From NCBI GenBank assembly GCA_041391365.1, contig JAWKOC010000001.1, positions 434,001 to 498,000 on the forward strand: 64,000 bases of DNA. The letters are read 5' to 3'. Numbering within the stretch: the stretch's first letter is position 1; each line of letters starts with the position of its first letter. Shown in pieces: positions 1-8,984 of this stretch. The stretch comes from JAGRAX01 sp041391365. Lineage in GTDB: Bacteria > Bdellovibrionota_G > JALEGL01 > JAGRMV01. The notes under the pieces are model-generated. The model did no database searches. It had not been told where the DNA came from and saw only the letters and a program-made list of their open reading frames with translations. Made by a program: the position numbers and the translations under genes.

Positions 1-1
1 C

Positions 2-1399
2 ACGTTTTATGTGGTTCCCAGGATCAGTGTGGATGGAGTGGAATCCATCATGACACGTCATTATAATATTCGGTCTTCCGATCAACTGTGGCCTCACAAA
101 AATTTGTTGCCCGGATTTTATGAAGAAGACATTGATGGAGATGGACACACCTCTGGAATGAGAATCGAAGACCCTGCGGGTCCTTGGAAGGTAAGCAAAA
201 AAGATCCACGACTGATGCTTCTTCGAGAGCCGGATGATTGTGATCCCAACGAAACTTACTATCAATTGCTTCCCGAAGGGCAACTGTATCCAGACAAAAA
301 TGCTCCTTTTGTCTTTCGCAACCGTTTTGGCATTGACATGAACCGACAGTTTCCAACGAACTGGGAACCCCAAAATTTGCAGCAAGGGTCTGGAGAGGCT
401 GCACTGAGCCAGTCAGAATCACGAGCTGTTTATGATGCGATTGTTGCTCGGCCCAATATCGTCGGAGCGCAGTCTTTTCATACTTTTTCTGCGGTCATTC
501 TCAGACCTTTGCTCAACCAAGAAGATCATGAGATGGATTTTACGGATTTGGAAGTGTACAAAGCGTTGGGAAAACGAGGAACAGAGATCACGGACTATCC
601 AAACATCTCTGTTTTTCAGGATTTTTGTTACCATCCCAAAAAGAAATTTTATGGAAGCTTTTTGGAATGGGCCTACAACAGTCGAGGAATTTATGCATTC
701 ACAAACGAAATGTGGCACCTGGCCAAAAAAGCAGGTGTTGAGGTAGGACCAGCCGTGGATTGGTTTGCTAGAGCCAGTGACGAAGATAAAATTTGTTCGA
801 TGTTGAAATGGTGTGATGACAATCTTCAACCGGGTACTTATTTCAAAGAGTGGAAACCCTTTGATCATCCTCAATTGGGAAAGGTAGAGTTGGGAGGATG
901 GAAGGGGCTATATGTATGGTCCAATCCACCACATGAATTTTTGCAAGAAGAAGTAGAAAAAAATGTTGGTTTTGTGCTGGCTTGTGCAAAATCAAACCCG
1001 CATGTGGTGTTGCATGAGCAAAACATTGAGCAGGTAACATCTTCTTCGGAGGAAAAAATATCGACCTTGCGATTGACGGTGAAAAATCAGGGGTATCTTC
1101 CCACCTATGGAAGTTCGGTGGCCAAACAAAAAGGAACCTGCTATCCAGCGCGAATGTATGCGGAAGCCAGCTCAGGATTGGAAATCTTGCAAGGAGAAGC
1201 AGATCGTCAGGTTGAACATTTGCAGGGAAGGTATGCCAACCTTTTTGAGCGCTCCATGGCTGCATCCACAGTATTTCGCTCTGGAAGAAGTCTCAATGCG
1301 ATGGCATCGTTTGAATGGACAGTGAAAGGCACTGGAACACTTCATGTCAAGATTGACTATGCAAAAGGTGGCGTTTTTCGCCATACTTTTGAGGTGTGA
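2..1399 (+). CDS. M14 family zinc carboxypeptidase, 5' truncated by window edge
   Basis: The reading frame is open from the first bases of the window (FYVVPRISVDG) and ends at TGA 1397-1399, so the start and the HxxE zinc motif lie outside. What remains matches the second half of an M14 carboxypeptidase: GIDMNRQFP gives the substrate-binding Asn-Arg pair, SFHTFSAVILRP supplies the remaining zinc His near residue 155, and FTNEMWH carries the candidate catalytic Glu near residue 235. About 200 residues follow the catalytic domain and probably form an accessory beta domain. The DIDGDG stretch near the start may bind calcium. Family members remove C-terminal residues from peptides, often outside the cytoplasm. 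An internal ATG could be mistaken for a start, but the homologous sequence extends upstream of it. Substrate specificity cannot be read from this part. Confidence 0.85.
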   Translation, partial: TFYVVPRISVDGVESIMTRHYNIRSSDQLWPHKNLLPGFYEEDIDGDGHTSGMRIEDPAGPWKVSKKDPRLMLLREPDDCDPNETYYQLLPEGQLYPDKNAPFVFRNRFGIDMNRQFPTNWEPQNLQQGSGEAALSQSESRAVYDAIVARPNIVGAQSFHTFSAVILRPLLNQEDHEMDFTDLEVYKALGKRGTEITDYPNISVFQDFCYHPKKKFYGSFLEWAYNSRGIYAFTNEMWHLAKKAGVEVGPAVDWFARASDEDKICSMLKWCDDNLQPGTYFKEWKPFDHPQLGKVELGGWKGLYVWSNPPHEFLQEEVEKNVGFVLACAKSNPHVVLHEQNIEQVTSSSEEKISTLRLTVKNQGYLPTYGSSVAKQKGTCYPARMYAEASSGLEILQGEADRQVEHLQGRYANLFERSMAASTVFRSGRSLNAMASFEWTVKGTGTLHVKIDYAKGGVFRHTFEV

Positions 1400-1426
1400 A
1401 GATTTTTTTAGGAAGGAGAATTCAGC

Positions 1427-1843
1427 ATGACTTTTGAAACCTCCATTGAAATTTTTGCCTCTGTCGATCAAGTCTATGCGGCTTTTTCAGACCCAAAAAG
1501 ATTGGCTCGGTGGTGGGGTCCAGATGGGTTCACCAACACCTTTGACGTTTGTGATTTTGCTACTGGAGGAAAGTGGTTGTACGTTATGCATGGGCCAGAT
1601 GGAAAAAATTATCCAAACGAAAGTATATTTCAGGAAATCCTCGCCAAGAAAAAAATTGTCATTTCCCATGTTTCAAATCCCAAGTACGTTTTGACAATTG
1701 CATTGACGTCTACACAGAAGGGAACCAGAGTAAGCTGGTCACAGGCTTTTGAAAACGAAAAAGTAGCCAAAGCCATCGAACATATTGTGGTTCCTGCCAA
1801 CGATCAAAATTTGGTTCGGTTGGCCAAGGAAGTTCATCCTTGA
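1427..1843 (+). CDS. SRPBCC/AHSA1-like protein
   Basis: A 138-residue START-like fold protein of the Activator of Hsp90 ATPase (AHSA1) group. The N-terminal strand ETSIEIFASVDQVYAAFSDP and the RWWGPDGF motif are the family hallmark, followed by FATGGKWLYVMHGPDG. AGGAAGGAG at 1410-1418 is an excellent ribosome-binding site for ATG 1427. Bacterial members are small hydrophobic-ligand-binding proteins with mostly unknown roles. It follows the peptidase gene by 27 bases and could be cotranscribed. A second member of the same family is at 7109. Confidence 0.85.
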   Translation: MTFETSIEIFASVDQVYAAFSDPKRLARWWGPDGFTNTFDVCDFATGGKWLYVMHGPDGKNYPNESIFQEILAKKKIVISHVSNPKYVLTIALTSTQKGTRVSWSQAFENEKVAKAIEHIVVPANDQNLVRLAKEVHP

Positions 1844-1913
1844 ATGAAGATGATCAAAACTTGAAAGACTCAAATAGATTGGTTTTTCCCAAAGTATTGA
1901 TACGATCAAAGTC

Positions 1914-2432
1914 ATGAGAAAAAAAACGCATTGGCAGGTTCTTGAAGAAAAAGAAAATTACCTTGTATGGGATTCTTTTGCTAAGAAATACTCTTTTCGA
2001 CCTAGCATGGATCCACAAGAATGGCCCTCCATCCGGACCGAATATCCCCGCATGATGTTTGACGTATCCTCTTATTATGAACATGAAGGTCAGCATGATG
2101 GGCAAGACATTGAAAAAGCTCTGCAAGATCTTGCGGTAGAAATGTTTTGTGCTTTGACAAACAAACACGAAAAAATGTGGGCCATGGATTGGCATCATCC
2201 TAGTTATGAGTTTGATCCTCGAAAGCCTATGGATCTTGATCAAGAGTTTGATCGTTGGTTGGTTCCCATTTTTCCCAACGGGGATTACACTGTTTTTCTT
2301 TGTCAGGACTATGCCAATGTATGGTTTGGTCATCCATGGCAGCAATCGATTGCATTGGTTGGAGAGGCGTTGGTAGATCTTGGGAAAAAACATTTGAATG
2401 ATTTTAAAAAACTAGGATTTGAACTTTTGTGA
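1914..2432 (+). CDS. DUF2716-like protein
   Basis: A 172-residue soluble protein with no signal peptide or membrane segment. It is rich in Trp and acidic residues. Features resembling the DUF2716 family are the N-terminal Trp/Phe-rich part ending in FRPSMDPQEWPSI and the C-terminal block DYTVFLCQDYANVWFGHPW. The family has no assigned function. The family call is from pattern memory and is moderate. Start ATG 1914 has no strong Shine-Dalgarno, so the start is the best available rather than proven. Confidence 0.55.
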   Translation: MRKKTHWQVLEEKENYLVWDSFAKKYSFRPSMDPQEWPSIRTEYPRMMFDVSSYYEHEGQHDGQDIEKALQDLAVEMFCALTNKHEKMWAMDWHHPSYEFDPRKPMDLDQEFDRWLVPIFPNGDYTVFLCQDYANVWFGHPWQQSIALVGEALVDLGKKHLNDFKKLGFELL

Positions 2433-2476
2433 ATCATCTGATTCATTGAAGTGGTCAATCCAAAAAAGGAGCAAAC

Positions 2477-3076
2477 ATGGCAACAAAAATAGGAATCTTG
2501 GGAAGTGGAATGGTTGGAGAAGCTTTGGAACAGGGTTTCAAAAAATATGACTTTCAGGTGCAGCGAGGGTCGAGAGGACAATTTGCAGAGATCGCTGCGT
2601 GGGCAGATGTGATTGTTTTGGCGGTCAAAGGGCTGGTTGCAGAGGCCGCGTTGACGTTGGCAGAAAGAGAAAACCTAGCTGAAAAAATTGTGATCGACGC
2701 TACCAATCCCATTGATGAATCTCAGCCTCAAGATGGAGTGTTGCGTTTTTTTACCACGTTGGATCGTTCGCTGATGGAGGAACTGCAGGAAAAATTTCCG
2801 CAAACAAAATTTGTGAAAGCATTCAATTCTGTGGGAAGTGCCCATATGGTAGATCCATCGTTTGATGGAATCAAACCTACCATGTTCATATGTGGAAATG
2901 ATTCGCATGCCAAAAATCAAGTGTCATCCATTCTCGAACAATTTGGTTGGGAGACAGAAGATATGGGAACCGCCAAAGCTGCAAGAGCCATAGAGCCGCT
3001 GTGCATGTTGTGGTGCATTCCAGGGTTTCGAGACAACCAATGGAATCATGCCTTCAAACTATTGAAGAAAAAATAA
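2477..3076 (+). CDS. NADPH-dependent F420 reductase-like Rossmann protein
   Basis: A 199-residue protein beginning with a dinucleotide-binding loop (GILGSGMVGEAL) and continuing with ADVIVLAVKG and IVIDATNPI, which are typical of the F420H2:NADP oxidoreductase (FNO)-like family. KAFNSVGSAHM and the late PLCMLWCIPG segment fit the family C-terminus. In genomes without F420 these proteins are presumed NAD(P)-dependent oxidoreductases or ferric-reductase-like proteins, and the substrate is unknown. AAAGGAG sits just before ATG 2477. Its neighbours are also small redox or stress-type proteins. Confidence 0.8.
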   Translation: MATKIGILGSGMVGEALEQGFKKYDFQVQRGSRGQFAEIAAWADVIVLAVKGLVAEAALTLAERENLAEKIVIDATNPIDESQPQDGVLRFFTTLDRSLMEELQEKFPQTKFVKAFNSVGSAHMVDPSFDGIKPTMFICGNDSHAKNQVSSILEQFGWETEDMGTAKAARAIEPLCMLWCIPGFRDNQWNHAFKLLKKK

Positions 3077-3092
3077 GAGAAACTTTTGTAGG

Positions 3093-3881
3093 ATGAACAA
3101 GCAATTGCAAATGCCCGTTTTGTTTTTGGGGCACGGTTCTCCGATGAATGCACTCGCACAAAATTCCTTTACGCAGACCTTGTCTGGTATGGCTCATGCG
3201 ATGCCTCGACCACAGAGCATTGTTGTGATTTCTGCTCATTGGGAAACGCAAGGAACATGGGTGACGGGTATGCCTCAGCCCAAAACCATTCACGATTTTT
3301 ATGGGTTTCCAAAAGAGTTGTTTGAGATTCGTTATCCTGCTCCAGGAAATCCAATTTTGGCCCAAGCGATTGTCTCAAAGAATCCAGATGATCAGATTGA
3401 CGTGGATTTGGAATCGTGGGGTCTTGATCATGGAGCGTGGTCCGTATTGCGCCATATGTATCCCCAAGCAGACATTCCCGTGATTCAGATGAGCCTCGAT
3501 CGAGCAAAAACTCCCAAGGACCATTTTGAGTTGGGAAAAAAACTTCGGTTTTTGAGAGAGCAGGGGGTGTTGATTGTTGGAAGTGGAAATGTTGTGCACA
3601 ATCTGAAAGAAATTCAGTGGGATGAAAGCGCAGAACCTTGGAAGTGGGCGGTAGAGTTTGATGAATGGATCAGAGATCAAGTGAAGAACCGTGATTTTGT
3701 GTCGCTGATTCAACATCCAAGAGATGAAGATCAAGGGAAAAAAAGCATACCTACGTGGGAGCATTATTTGCCTTTGCTCTATGTGGTGGGAGCTAGTCAG
3801 GACTCAGATCCATTGGCCTTTCCTTATGAGGGAATCGATCACGCTTCGATTTCCATGAGATGCATTCGGTTTGGTGCATGA
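3093..3881 (+). CDS. ygiD: 4,5-DOPA extradiol dioxygenase family protein (YgiD-like)
   Basis: A 262-residue LigB-superfamily protein. Conserved blocks are FLGHGSPMNA near the N-terminus, VISAHWET, HDFYGFP and WGLDHGAWS, and the His residues in these are the candidate metal ligands. The length equals E. coli YgiD. Family members cleave catechol-type rings (4,5-DOPA in vitro), though the physiological substrate in bacteria is unclear. It starts 16 bases after the reductase gene. The Shine-Dalgarno is weak (TAGG close to ATG), which leaves some start doubt. Confidence 0.88.
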   Translation: MNKQLQMPVLFLGHGSPMNALAQNSFTQTLSGMAHAMPRPQSIVVISAHWETQGTWVTGMPQPKTIHDFYGFPKELFEIRYPAPGNPILAQAIVSKNPDDQIDVDLESWGLDHGAWSVLRHMYPQADIPVIQMSLDRAKTPKDHFELGKKLRFLREQGVLIVGSGNVVHNLKEIQWDESAEPWKWAVEFDEWIRDQVKNRDFVSLIQHPRDEDQGKKSIPTWEHYLPLLYVVGASQDSDPLAFPYEGIDHASISMRCIRFGA

Positions 3882-3991
3882 TTGGTGGAATTCTAGGATC
3901 GCCAAGGATGTTGAGAAAAGTACACTTGTTTTGACAATTTTGATAATGATGCAAAGGGATTAGCAACTAAACCTTGACCAAGGAAACAACC

Positions 3992-4387
3992 ATGAAAACA
4001 AAAGTGATCATTATTTGTCAGTATTTGCTGGGCGCAATTTTTTTTGTATTTGGGCTCAATGGTTTACTGATGGCGTTTGGGGGCAAGGGATTTATGCCCA
4101 TGCCACCCCTTGAGCCAAGGATGGCAACCATCATGGCAGGATTTGCTGCCACGGGGTACTTGCTCAAGCTGGTCAAAATCATTGAAGTTACAGCGGGGCT
4201 TCTCTTGCTTGCCAATCGATATGTTCCTGCAGCGATTGTGCTGCTGGGTCCGGTCGTTGTAAACATTCTTGGAATTCACATGTTTGCCAGTCACGAAGGA
4301 CTTCCCATGGCTGTGGTTGTGGTCGCTTTATGGTCTGTGTTGGTGAAAAAACATTGGACCTTGTTCAAACCTTTGTTGTCGAAATAG
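3992..4387 (+). CDS. DoxX-like integral membrane protein
   Basis: About 131 residues with four hydrophobic segments, starting with a membrane segment right after MKTKVI and including LLGAIFFVFGLNGL. This layout is typical of DoxX/DUF4149-type proteins. ATG 3992 is preferred over an upstream TTG at 3974 because AAGGA lies about 7 bases ahead of it. DoxX proteins are small membrane proteins sometimes linked to redox stress or quinone chemistry, and no specific substrate can be inferred. A second DoxX gene is at 20186-20608. Confidence 0.8.
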   Translation: MKTKVIIICQYLLGAIFFVFGLNGLLMAFGGKGFMPMPPLEPRMATIMAGFAATGYLLKLVKIIEVTAGLLLLANRYVPAAIVLLGPVVVNILGIHMFASHEGLPMAVVVVALWSVLVKKHWTLFKPLLSK

Positions 4388-4421
4388 AGGTACAGCCATC
4401 AAAAGCTGTGGGAGAACGTTG

Positions 4422-4811
4422 ATGAAATTTGGATATACGCTTATCTATGTATCTGATGTTGAGAAAACTCTGAATCACTATGTGCAGGCTTTTGGAGCAG
4501 AAATAGGCTTCTTGCACGAAAGCAAACAATACGGAGAGCTCAATACAGGATCCACAAAGTTGGGATTTGTTCATCACGACACAGCATCGTCGCATGGTTT
4601 TCCCTATGAAGCAGTAGCCAAAGAGAAAACTCCCTTTGGGGTTGAAATTGGTTTGGTGGTGGAGAATGTGTCTTCTGCTTTTGATCGAGCTGTGTCCAAT
4701 GGTGCAGCTGCATTGAAGGAGCCCGAAGTGATGCCCTGGGGACAAACGATCGGTTACGTGAGAGATTGCAATGGAGTGCTCGTGGAACTGTGTTCTGCAA
4801 TGCAGGCATAG
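4422..4811 (+). CDS. VOC superfamily (glyoxalase/bleomycin-resistance fold) protein
   Basis: A 129-residue protein with the paired beta-alpha-beta-beta-beta modules of the vicinal oxygen chelate fold. The N-terminal half begins FGYTLIYVSDVEKTLNHY. The C-terminal half has GVEIGLVVENV and ends with RDCNGVLVELCS, which carries the Glu usually used as a metal ligand. A TTG sits three bases upstream, but ATG 4422 is the natural start after GGGAGAA. Function may be detoxification or an unassigned metal-dependent reaction. Confidence 0.82.
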   Translation: MKFGYTLIYVSDVEKTLNHYVQAFGAEIGFLHESKQYGELNTGSTKLGFVHHDTASSHGFPYEAVAKEKTPFGVEIGLVVENVSSAFDRAVSNGAAALKEPEVMPWGQTIGYVRDCNGVLVELCSAMQA

Positions 4812-5059
4812 AAAGCGTCTTCGGACCCATTCCTCTATTATATAGATGGGTTGCTGCCTTGATGATGTGTGCAAAATATGCATAGCTTGTGCTTTTTTAA
4901 GGCTGGTTGAATCGCAGAATCTTAATTTTTTTACATAAAAACAAATAGTTAGAATAAGCTGTCATTTTTTCAAAGTTGGCCGAGTTTATGCAAATTCAAC
5001 GGGCATGAACCCATCTTTGCTTTTCAAGCTTCTCCCATCGATTCATCAAAATCACACTC

Positions 5060-6940
5060 GTGTCCGTCATGACGCTCGGTAGCAGCGCTTGTACCAGTTT
5101 CAGTGAAATCAGCGCCTTTTTGTCCGGACAAGACCTCATCAGTGATGGAAGCAATGTTCCAGCTGCCAATCCGGAAGAGATGCCCGATGAAACCACCGAC
5201 AATGACGGTATGGGAGATCCTGGAAATACGGGAGGAAACACCGGAAATACAGGAGGAAACAGTGGGGGTTCTTCTCAGACGCAGGTCAGCGGTTTGGTGC
5301 TGCCAGAAATTGCCACATGTGGTTTTGCTCCCTATCTCACCACAGGAATGACCAGTCCTCGAATCACAAGTTTCGGGAGCTCCCCCAGTTCTAGTCAGCC
5401 TGTCATTACAGGGGTCAAAGAGGCGAATTCAATGGTACGAATTTACAGCGACCAAAATTGTACCTCCGAGCTTGGGGCCAGTGCGATGAATAGCTCCACA
5501 AGTTTTTCCGTCAACGTGTCTGTAGGCTCACCAAGCCGAACCCGCTTTTATGTCAAAGCTCAACTTGGCAATGGAGATTTTTCAACCTGCAATGCCTTTG
5601 AAAAAATCTATGTTCGCACCTCCAACATTGAGTACATTGACTCAACTTACTCAGGATCCAGCAATGGTTCCATCAACCAGCCATGGAAAAGTTTGGGGGA
5701 CATCACGTGGTCTGCTGGAGATGTATTTTTGATCAAGAGAGGTTCACAGTTTTCTTCTGGATTGACCATTGGTGGAAGTGGAACCAATGGAAATGAAGTT
5801 GTGATTGGATCCTATGGGTCAGGAGAAAAACCAAGAATCAATTTGGGATCATCTGGAAATGGAATCACATGCAGCAGCCGATCGAACATTGTGATTCAAG
5901 ACCTTGATATCCGTGGAGGAGCCAATGGGGTTAACTTTACAGCGTGTCAAAACATTACGTTTGATGGGCTCAACATTCAAGACACCTCTGCAAATGGCAT
6001 TGCTGCGGAAGCAGGAAACTATCTGATGGTCTATGATTCGACGATCAAAAATGCCAATCAAAACAACATTCGTATCAAAGGTGGAGACAAGAGCGGTCAA
6101 AGCGCGTTGGATCACGTGGTTCTCAAGCGAATTACATCGTCTGGAGCAGGAGTTGACAACATTACCTTTCACAATAGAACGAGTGATTTGGCCAACCTGG
6201 GTGCATGCTTTCTTGTTACAGATTCGATTTCCTTTGGTGCTGGTGAAAATGGAATTGATGCCACGACAGGACACAACTTGGCTGCCATCAACAACGTAAC
6301 CTATGACAACGGTCAGGGCGGATTTGTTGGAGGACATGAGCTACAGGACTATGTTGTGATGTTTCACAAAAGTTTTAACGATGCCTTGGGTGGGTCTGGT
6401 GCTCTTACGATGAAAACGGGAACAGGACGTGTTGCATACAGTAGTTTTGTGTCATCGGGAGGAAGTAATTTGATTCTGTATGTGACTCCGAACTTGAGTG
6501 ACAATCTTCCCGTGGTTGGAATCAAATTGTACAACAACTTGTTTTATCGAACTGGCGGTGGAGATTTGGCTCGATTGGCAAACAATGTTTCAGACGTGGA
6601 GATGAAAAACAACGTGTTTGTTGGAAATGTTCTTCGCATGGACAGTTTCAATGGAACCTACAATTTGGATTACAATGCTTATGGTAGCTCCACCAGCACC
6701 TTCAACATCAACGGATCCAACAAATCTCTGAGCCAAGGACAAAGCCAAAATGGTGTTGATATGCACGGAATTGCCCAAAACCTTGATTTGGTTAAACTAT
6801 CAGACACTGCATATGTGCCTTCTGCAACTTCTCCTCTGGTTCAAGCAGGAACCAATCTTGGCCTGACGATGGACTTGTCTGGAAAGAAAGTAGATCCTAC
6901 CAGTCCACATATCGGCGCTTATTCTCCTCAAGGGTCCTAG
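5060..6940 (+). CDS. Secreted right-handed beta-helix (pectate-lyase-like) protein, probable lipoprotein, start uncertain
   Basis: A 626-residue protein. The N-terminus is hydrophobic and ends at a Cys (SVMTLGSSAC), followed by a low-complexity acidic then Gly/Asn/Thr linker, so it is probably a lipoprotein. Residues about 90-180 look like a beta-sandwich with two Cys. From about residue 190 come short repeats rich in Asn, Gly and Val (VIQDLDIRGG, ITFDGLNIQD, YLMVYDSTIKNANQNNIRIKG), which are typical rungs of a parallel beta-helix. GTG 5060 has no Shine-Dalgarno. The same frame stays open upstream to a stop at 5006-5008, and a basic residue precedes the hydrophobic stretch there, so a frame break may hide the true start near ATG 5005. 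The fold suggests polysaccharide binding or cleavage, but no catalytic site is recognised. Confidence 0.7.
   Translation: MSVMTLGSSACTSFSEISAFLSGQDLISDGSNVPAANPEEMPDETTDNDGMGDPGNTGGNTGNTGGNSGGSSQTQVSGLVLPEIATCGFAPYLTTGMTSPRITSFGSSPSSSQPVITGVKEANSMVRIYSDQNCTSELGASAMNSSTSFSVNVSVGSPSRTRFYVKAQLGNGDFSTCNAFEKIYVRTSNIEYIDSTYSGSSNGSINQPWKSLGDITWSAGDVFLIKRGSQFSSGLTIGGSGTNGNEVVIGSYGSGEKPRINLGSSGNGITCSSRSNIVIQDLDIRGGANGVNFTACQNITFDGLNIQDTSANGIAAEAGNYLMVYDSTIKNANQNNIRIKGGDKSGQSALDHVVLKRITSSGAGVDNITFHNRTSDLANLGACFLVTDSISFGAGENGIDATTGHNLAAINNVTYDNGQGGFVGGHELQDYVVMFHKSFNDALGGSGALTMKTGTGRVAYSSFVSSGGSNLILYVTPNLSDNLPVVGIKLYNNLFYRTGGGDLARLANNVSDVEMKNNVFVGNVLRMDSFNGTYNLDYNAYGSSTSTFNINGSNKSLSQGQSQNGVDMHGIAQNLDLVKLSDTAYVPSATSPLVQAGTNLGLTMDLSGKKVDPTSPHIGAYSPQGS
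5222..5263 (+). repeat. Two-copy 21-bp in-frame tandem repeat
   Basis: Two adjacent 21-base units at 5222-5242 and 5243-5263 match at 18 of 21 positions. They encode the flexible GNTGGNT/GNTGGNS linker between the acylated N-terminus and the folded part of the beta-helix protein. Copy number could vary between strains. Confidence 0.8.
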
Positions 6941-7108
6941 ATCAAGACCCGATTTCAAAATCCGACGAGGTTCTGAGAACAAAGTCTTTCTTGTGGTCCA
7001 TGCGTGAAAACAAACTTCCGGGCCATTTCTTTTCTGTGAGATAGACTTTTCGTTTAAAACTCATACAATATGAAACAAATAAAACGGCTTTGCTGAGCTT
7101 TTTTTATA

Positions 7109-7582
7109 ATGAGAGGCCCCATGAAACCAAATCCTTCCCCAGGTTCTGTCACATTGCATCGGGTGTTGAAAGCCCCGGTCGATCGTGTGTATCGGGCCTT
7201 TTTGGATCCTGACGCCATGGTAAAATGGCTTCCTCCTCATGGTTTCACCGGCCATATTTATGAATTGGATGCGAGGGTGGGTGGAAGATATCGAATGTCT
7301 TTCACCAACTTTTCCAATGAACAAAAGCATTATTTTGGGGGAACCTACCTTGAGCTCAAAACCAATGAATTGATTCGCTATGTAGACCGATTCGAGGATC
7401 CCTCGCTCCCCGGAGAAATCAACGTTACCATTTCGTTTTCCAAAGTCATTTGTGGTACGGAGTTGTGGATCAACCAAGAAGGCATCCCTTCTGTCATTCC
7501 AACCGAAATGTGTTATCTCGGATGGCAAGAGTCTTTGAATGCATTGGCGGTCATTGTGGAGCCAGAAATTCCTGGAGAATGA
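7109..7582 (+). CDS. SRPBCC/AHSA1-like protein (second copy)
   Basis: A 157-residue AHSA1-type protein. VTLHRVLKAPVDRVYRAFLDP is the canonical first strand and helix, followed by MVKWLPPHGFTGHIYELDARVGG. It is related to the protein at 1427 but not a close duplicate, because the WWGPDGF motif is replaced by WLPPHGF. It precedes the persulfide dioxygenase gene by 28 bases in the same direction and may be in the same transcript. The biochemical role is unknown. Confidence 0.85.
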   Translation: MRGPMKPNPSPGSVTLHRVLKAPVDRVYRAFLDPDAMVKWLPPHGFTGHIYELDARVGGRYRMSFTNFSNEQKHYFGGTYLELKTNELIRYVDRFEDPSLPGEINVTISFSKVICGTELWINQEGIPSVIPTEMCYLGWQESLNALAVIVEPEIPGE

Positions 7583-7610
7583 TGAACTGTAGGAAAGGTA
7601 AAGATTTTTT

Positions 7611-8306
7611 GTGCCAGCATTGAACATCAAACAACTTTTTGACCTAGAAAGCTCTACGTATACCTACCTTCTGTTTGATGCAGTTCAACGAGAGGCCATT
7701 TTCATTGATCCTGTGTTGGAGCAGTTTGAACGCGATTGCATGTTGATCGAGCAACTCAATCTCAGATTGTCTACCATTTTCGAAACACACATTCATGCAG
7801 ACCATGTTACTTCTTCGGGAAGAATGAGGGAGCAATTTGGATGTAAGATTGCAGTCAGTAGGCATGCCAAGGTACAAGGTGCAGACATTCATGTTTCCGA
7901 TGGTGATACGTTTTCCTTTGGGTCGGTTGTTCTCAAATCTTTGGAAACTCCCGGTCATACAAGCACCTGCACGTCCTATGTTTGTGAGGGGTATGTTTTT
8001 ACAGGAGATGCCTTGTTGATTCGAGGATGTGGAAGAACAGATTTTCAAGAAGGAAATGCGGCGCAGCTTTTTGAGAGCGTGAGAAAAAAGCTCTTTGTGC
8101 TGCCTGATGATACCATCGTGTATCCGGCTCATGACTACAAAGGGTTTACCTCTAGCACAATTGGCGAGGAAAAAATGCACAATCCACGTTTAGGGGTAGA
8201 AAAATCGAAACAAGAATTTGTTGAAATCATGAAAAAATTGCATCTTGAACGTCCAAAAAAAATTGATATCGCCGTGCCAGCCAATTTGGAATGCGGACTG
8301 ATCTGA
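7611..8306 (+). CDS. Persulfide dioxygenase-type metallo-beta-lactamase (ETHE1/Blh-like)
   Basis: A 231-residue MBL-fold protein. THIHADHVTS is the HxHxDH metal motif, GHTSTCTSYV supplies the next metal His, and FTGDALLIRGCGRTDFQ is the ETHE1 signature around the bridging Asp. YPAHDYKG gives the last His. These enzymes oxidise glutathione persulfide to sulfite in the cytoplasm. GTG 7611 is preceded by AGGAAAGG. The gene stands directly ahead of a Crp/Fnr regulator and sulfur-transport genes, which supports sulfide or persulfide detoxification. A second, longer MBL gene of the same type is at 10765. Confidence 0.88.
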   Translation: MPALNIKQLFDLESSTYTYLLFDAVQREAIFIDPVLEQFERDCMLIEQLNLRLSTIFETHIHADHVTSSGRMREQFGCKIAVSRHAKVQGADIHVSDGDTFSFGSVVLKSLETPGHTSTCTSYVCEGYVFTGDALLIRGCGRTDFQEGNAAQLFESVRKKLFVLPDDTIVYPAHDYKGFTSSTIGEEKMHNPRLGVEKSKQEFVEIMKKLHLERPKKIDIAVPANLECGLI

Positions 8307-8313
8307 GTTCGTT

Positions 8314-8931
8314 ATGGATTTTCGGATCGAGGAAGAGATTGATCTGGCCAACCGGCTGATTGAGAAAGGCAGAACAAAAGAATTTGCTCGAGGACAAAGT
8401 GTCTATGAGGAAGGGGAAAAGCCTTTTGCTTTGTACTATGTAGAAAAGGGGTTGGTGGTTCTGACCAAGCTGTCTGCATCAGGCAATGAGAGTCTTTTGC
8501 GGATTTTCAAAGCTCATCAGTTTTTTGGTCATCGGTCTTTGTTTTCTGATGAAATGCACCATGCTACAGCAAAATGTTTGGAGCCTTCCATGATTGTGTG
8601 CATTGAAAAAGAAGAAGTGATGCATCTTTTTGATCAGGAGCCCAAAGCTTACTTTTTCTTGGCAAGAGCTTTGGCCAAAGAACTTCGAAGAGCAGAAAAT
8701 CGCAGTGTGATGATTTCTGAAGGGCTCATTTTGGAGCGAGTCGCGTCGGCCATTCTTTTGATTCAAAAACTTTATACCGACCATTTGTGGACCCGTAACG
8801 AAATCGCGAGCTACTGTGCTACTCGGACTGCAACCGTCATCCGTGCTTTGGCTGAGTTGGAGAATCGTGGTTTCATTGAGCAGGATGGAAGAAGAATTGA
8901 GATCAAAATGAGGAAGGTCTACTCGAATTGA
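8314..8931 (+). CDS. Crp/Fnr family transcriptional regulator
   Basis: A 205-residue protein with an N-terminal cyclic-nucleotide-like sensor domain (ARGQSVYEEGEKPFALYYVEKG near residues 30-50) and a C-terminal winged helix (WTRNEIASYCATRTATVIRAL near residues 150-175). The N-terminal Cys cluster of oxygen-sensing FNR is absent, but Cys residues occur in the sensor domain (AKCLEP, IVCIEKE). In the recognition helix the FNR Glu that contacts TTGAT is Ala here, while the Arg is kept. It begins 7 bases after the persulfide dioxygenase gene. It is the obvious candidate to bind the palindromes at 8946 and 10696, by position only. Confidence 0.88.
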   Translation: MDFRIEEEIDLANRLIEKGRTKEFARGQSVYEEGEKPFALYYVEKGLVVLTKLSASGNESLLRIFKAHQFFGHRSLFSDEMHHATAKCLEPSMIVCIEKEEVMHLFDQEPKAYFFLARALAKELRRAENRSVMISEGLILERVASAILLIQKLYTDHLWTRNEIASYCATRTATVIRALAELENRGFIEQDGRRIEIKMRKVYSN

Positions 8932-8945
8932 TTGGAGAATAATTT

Positions 8946-8965
8946 ATGATGATGTAGATCATCAT
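8946..8965. promoter_or_regulatory. FNR-like palindromic operator, copy 1
   Basis: Perfect 8-base arms ATGATGAT and ATCATCAT flank GTAG. The core TGAT-N4-ATCA matches the Crp/Fnr-family (FNR/DNR) consensus. It lies 15 bases after the stop of the Crp/Fnr gene and upstream of the YeeE genes. The copy at 10696 matches at 18 of 20 positions. Confidence 0.8.
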
Positions 8966-8984
8966 GGATCACCTCACATTCGTG

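Noticed and set aside
3931..3947. TTGACA with TGATAAT as a promoter for the DoxX gene
   Set aside because: The two hexamers are only about 5 bases apart, far from the required 16-18, so they are not a -35/-10 pair.
5222..5263. Short repeat as a CRISPR or mobile-element trace
   Set aside because: There are only two directly adjacent in-frame copies without spacers, and they encode a protein linker.
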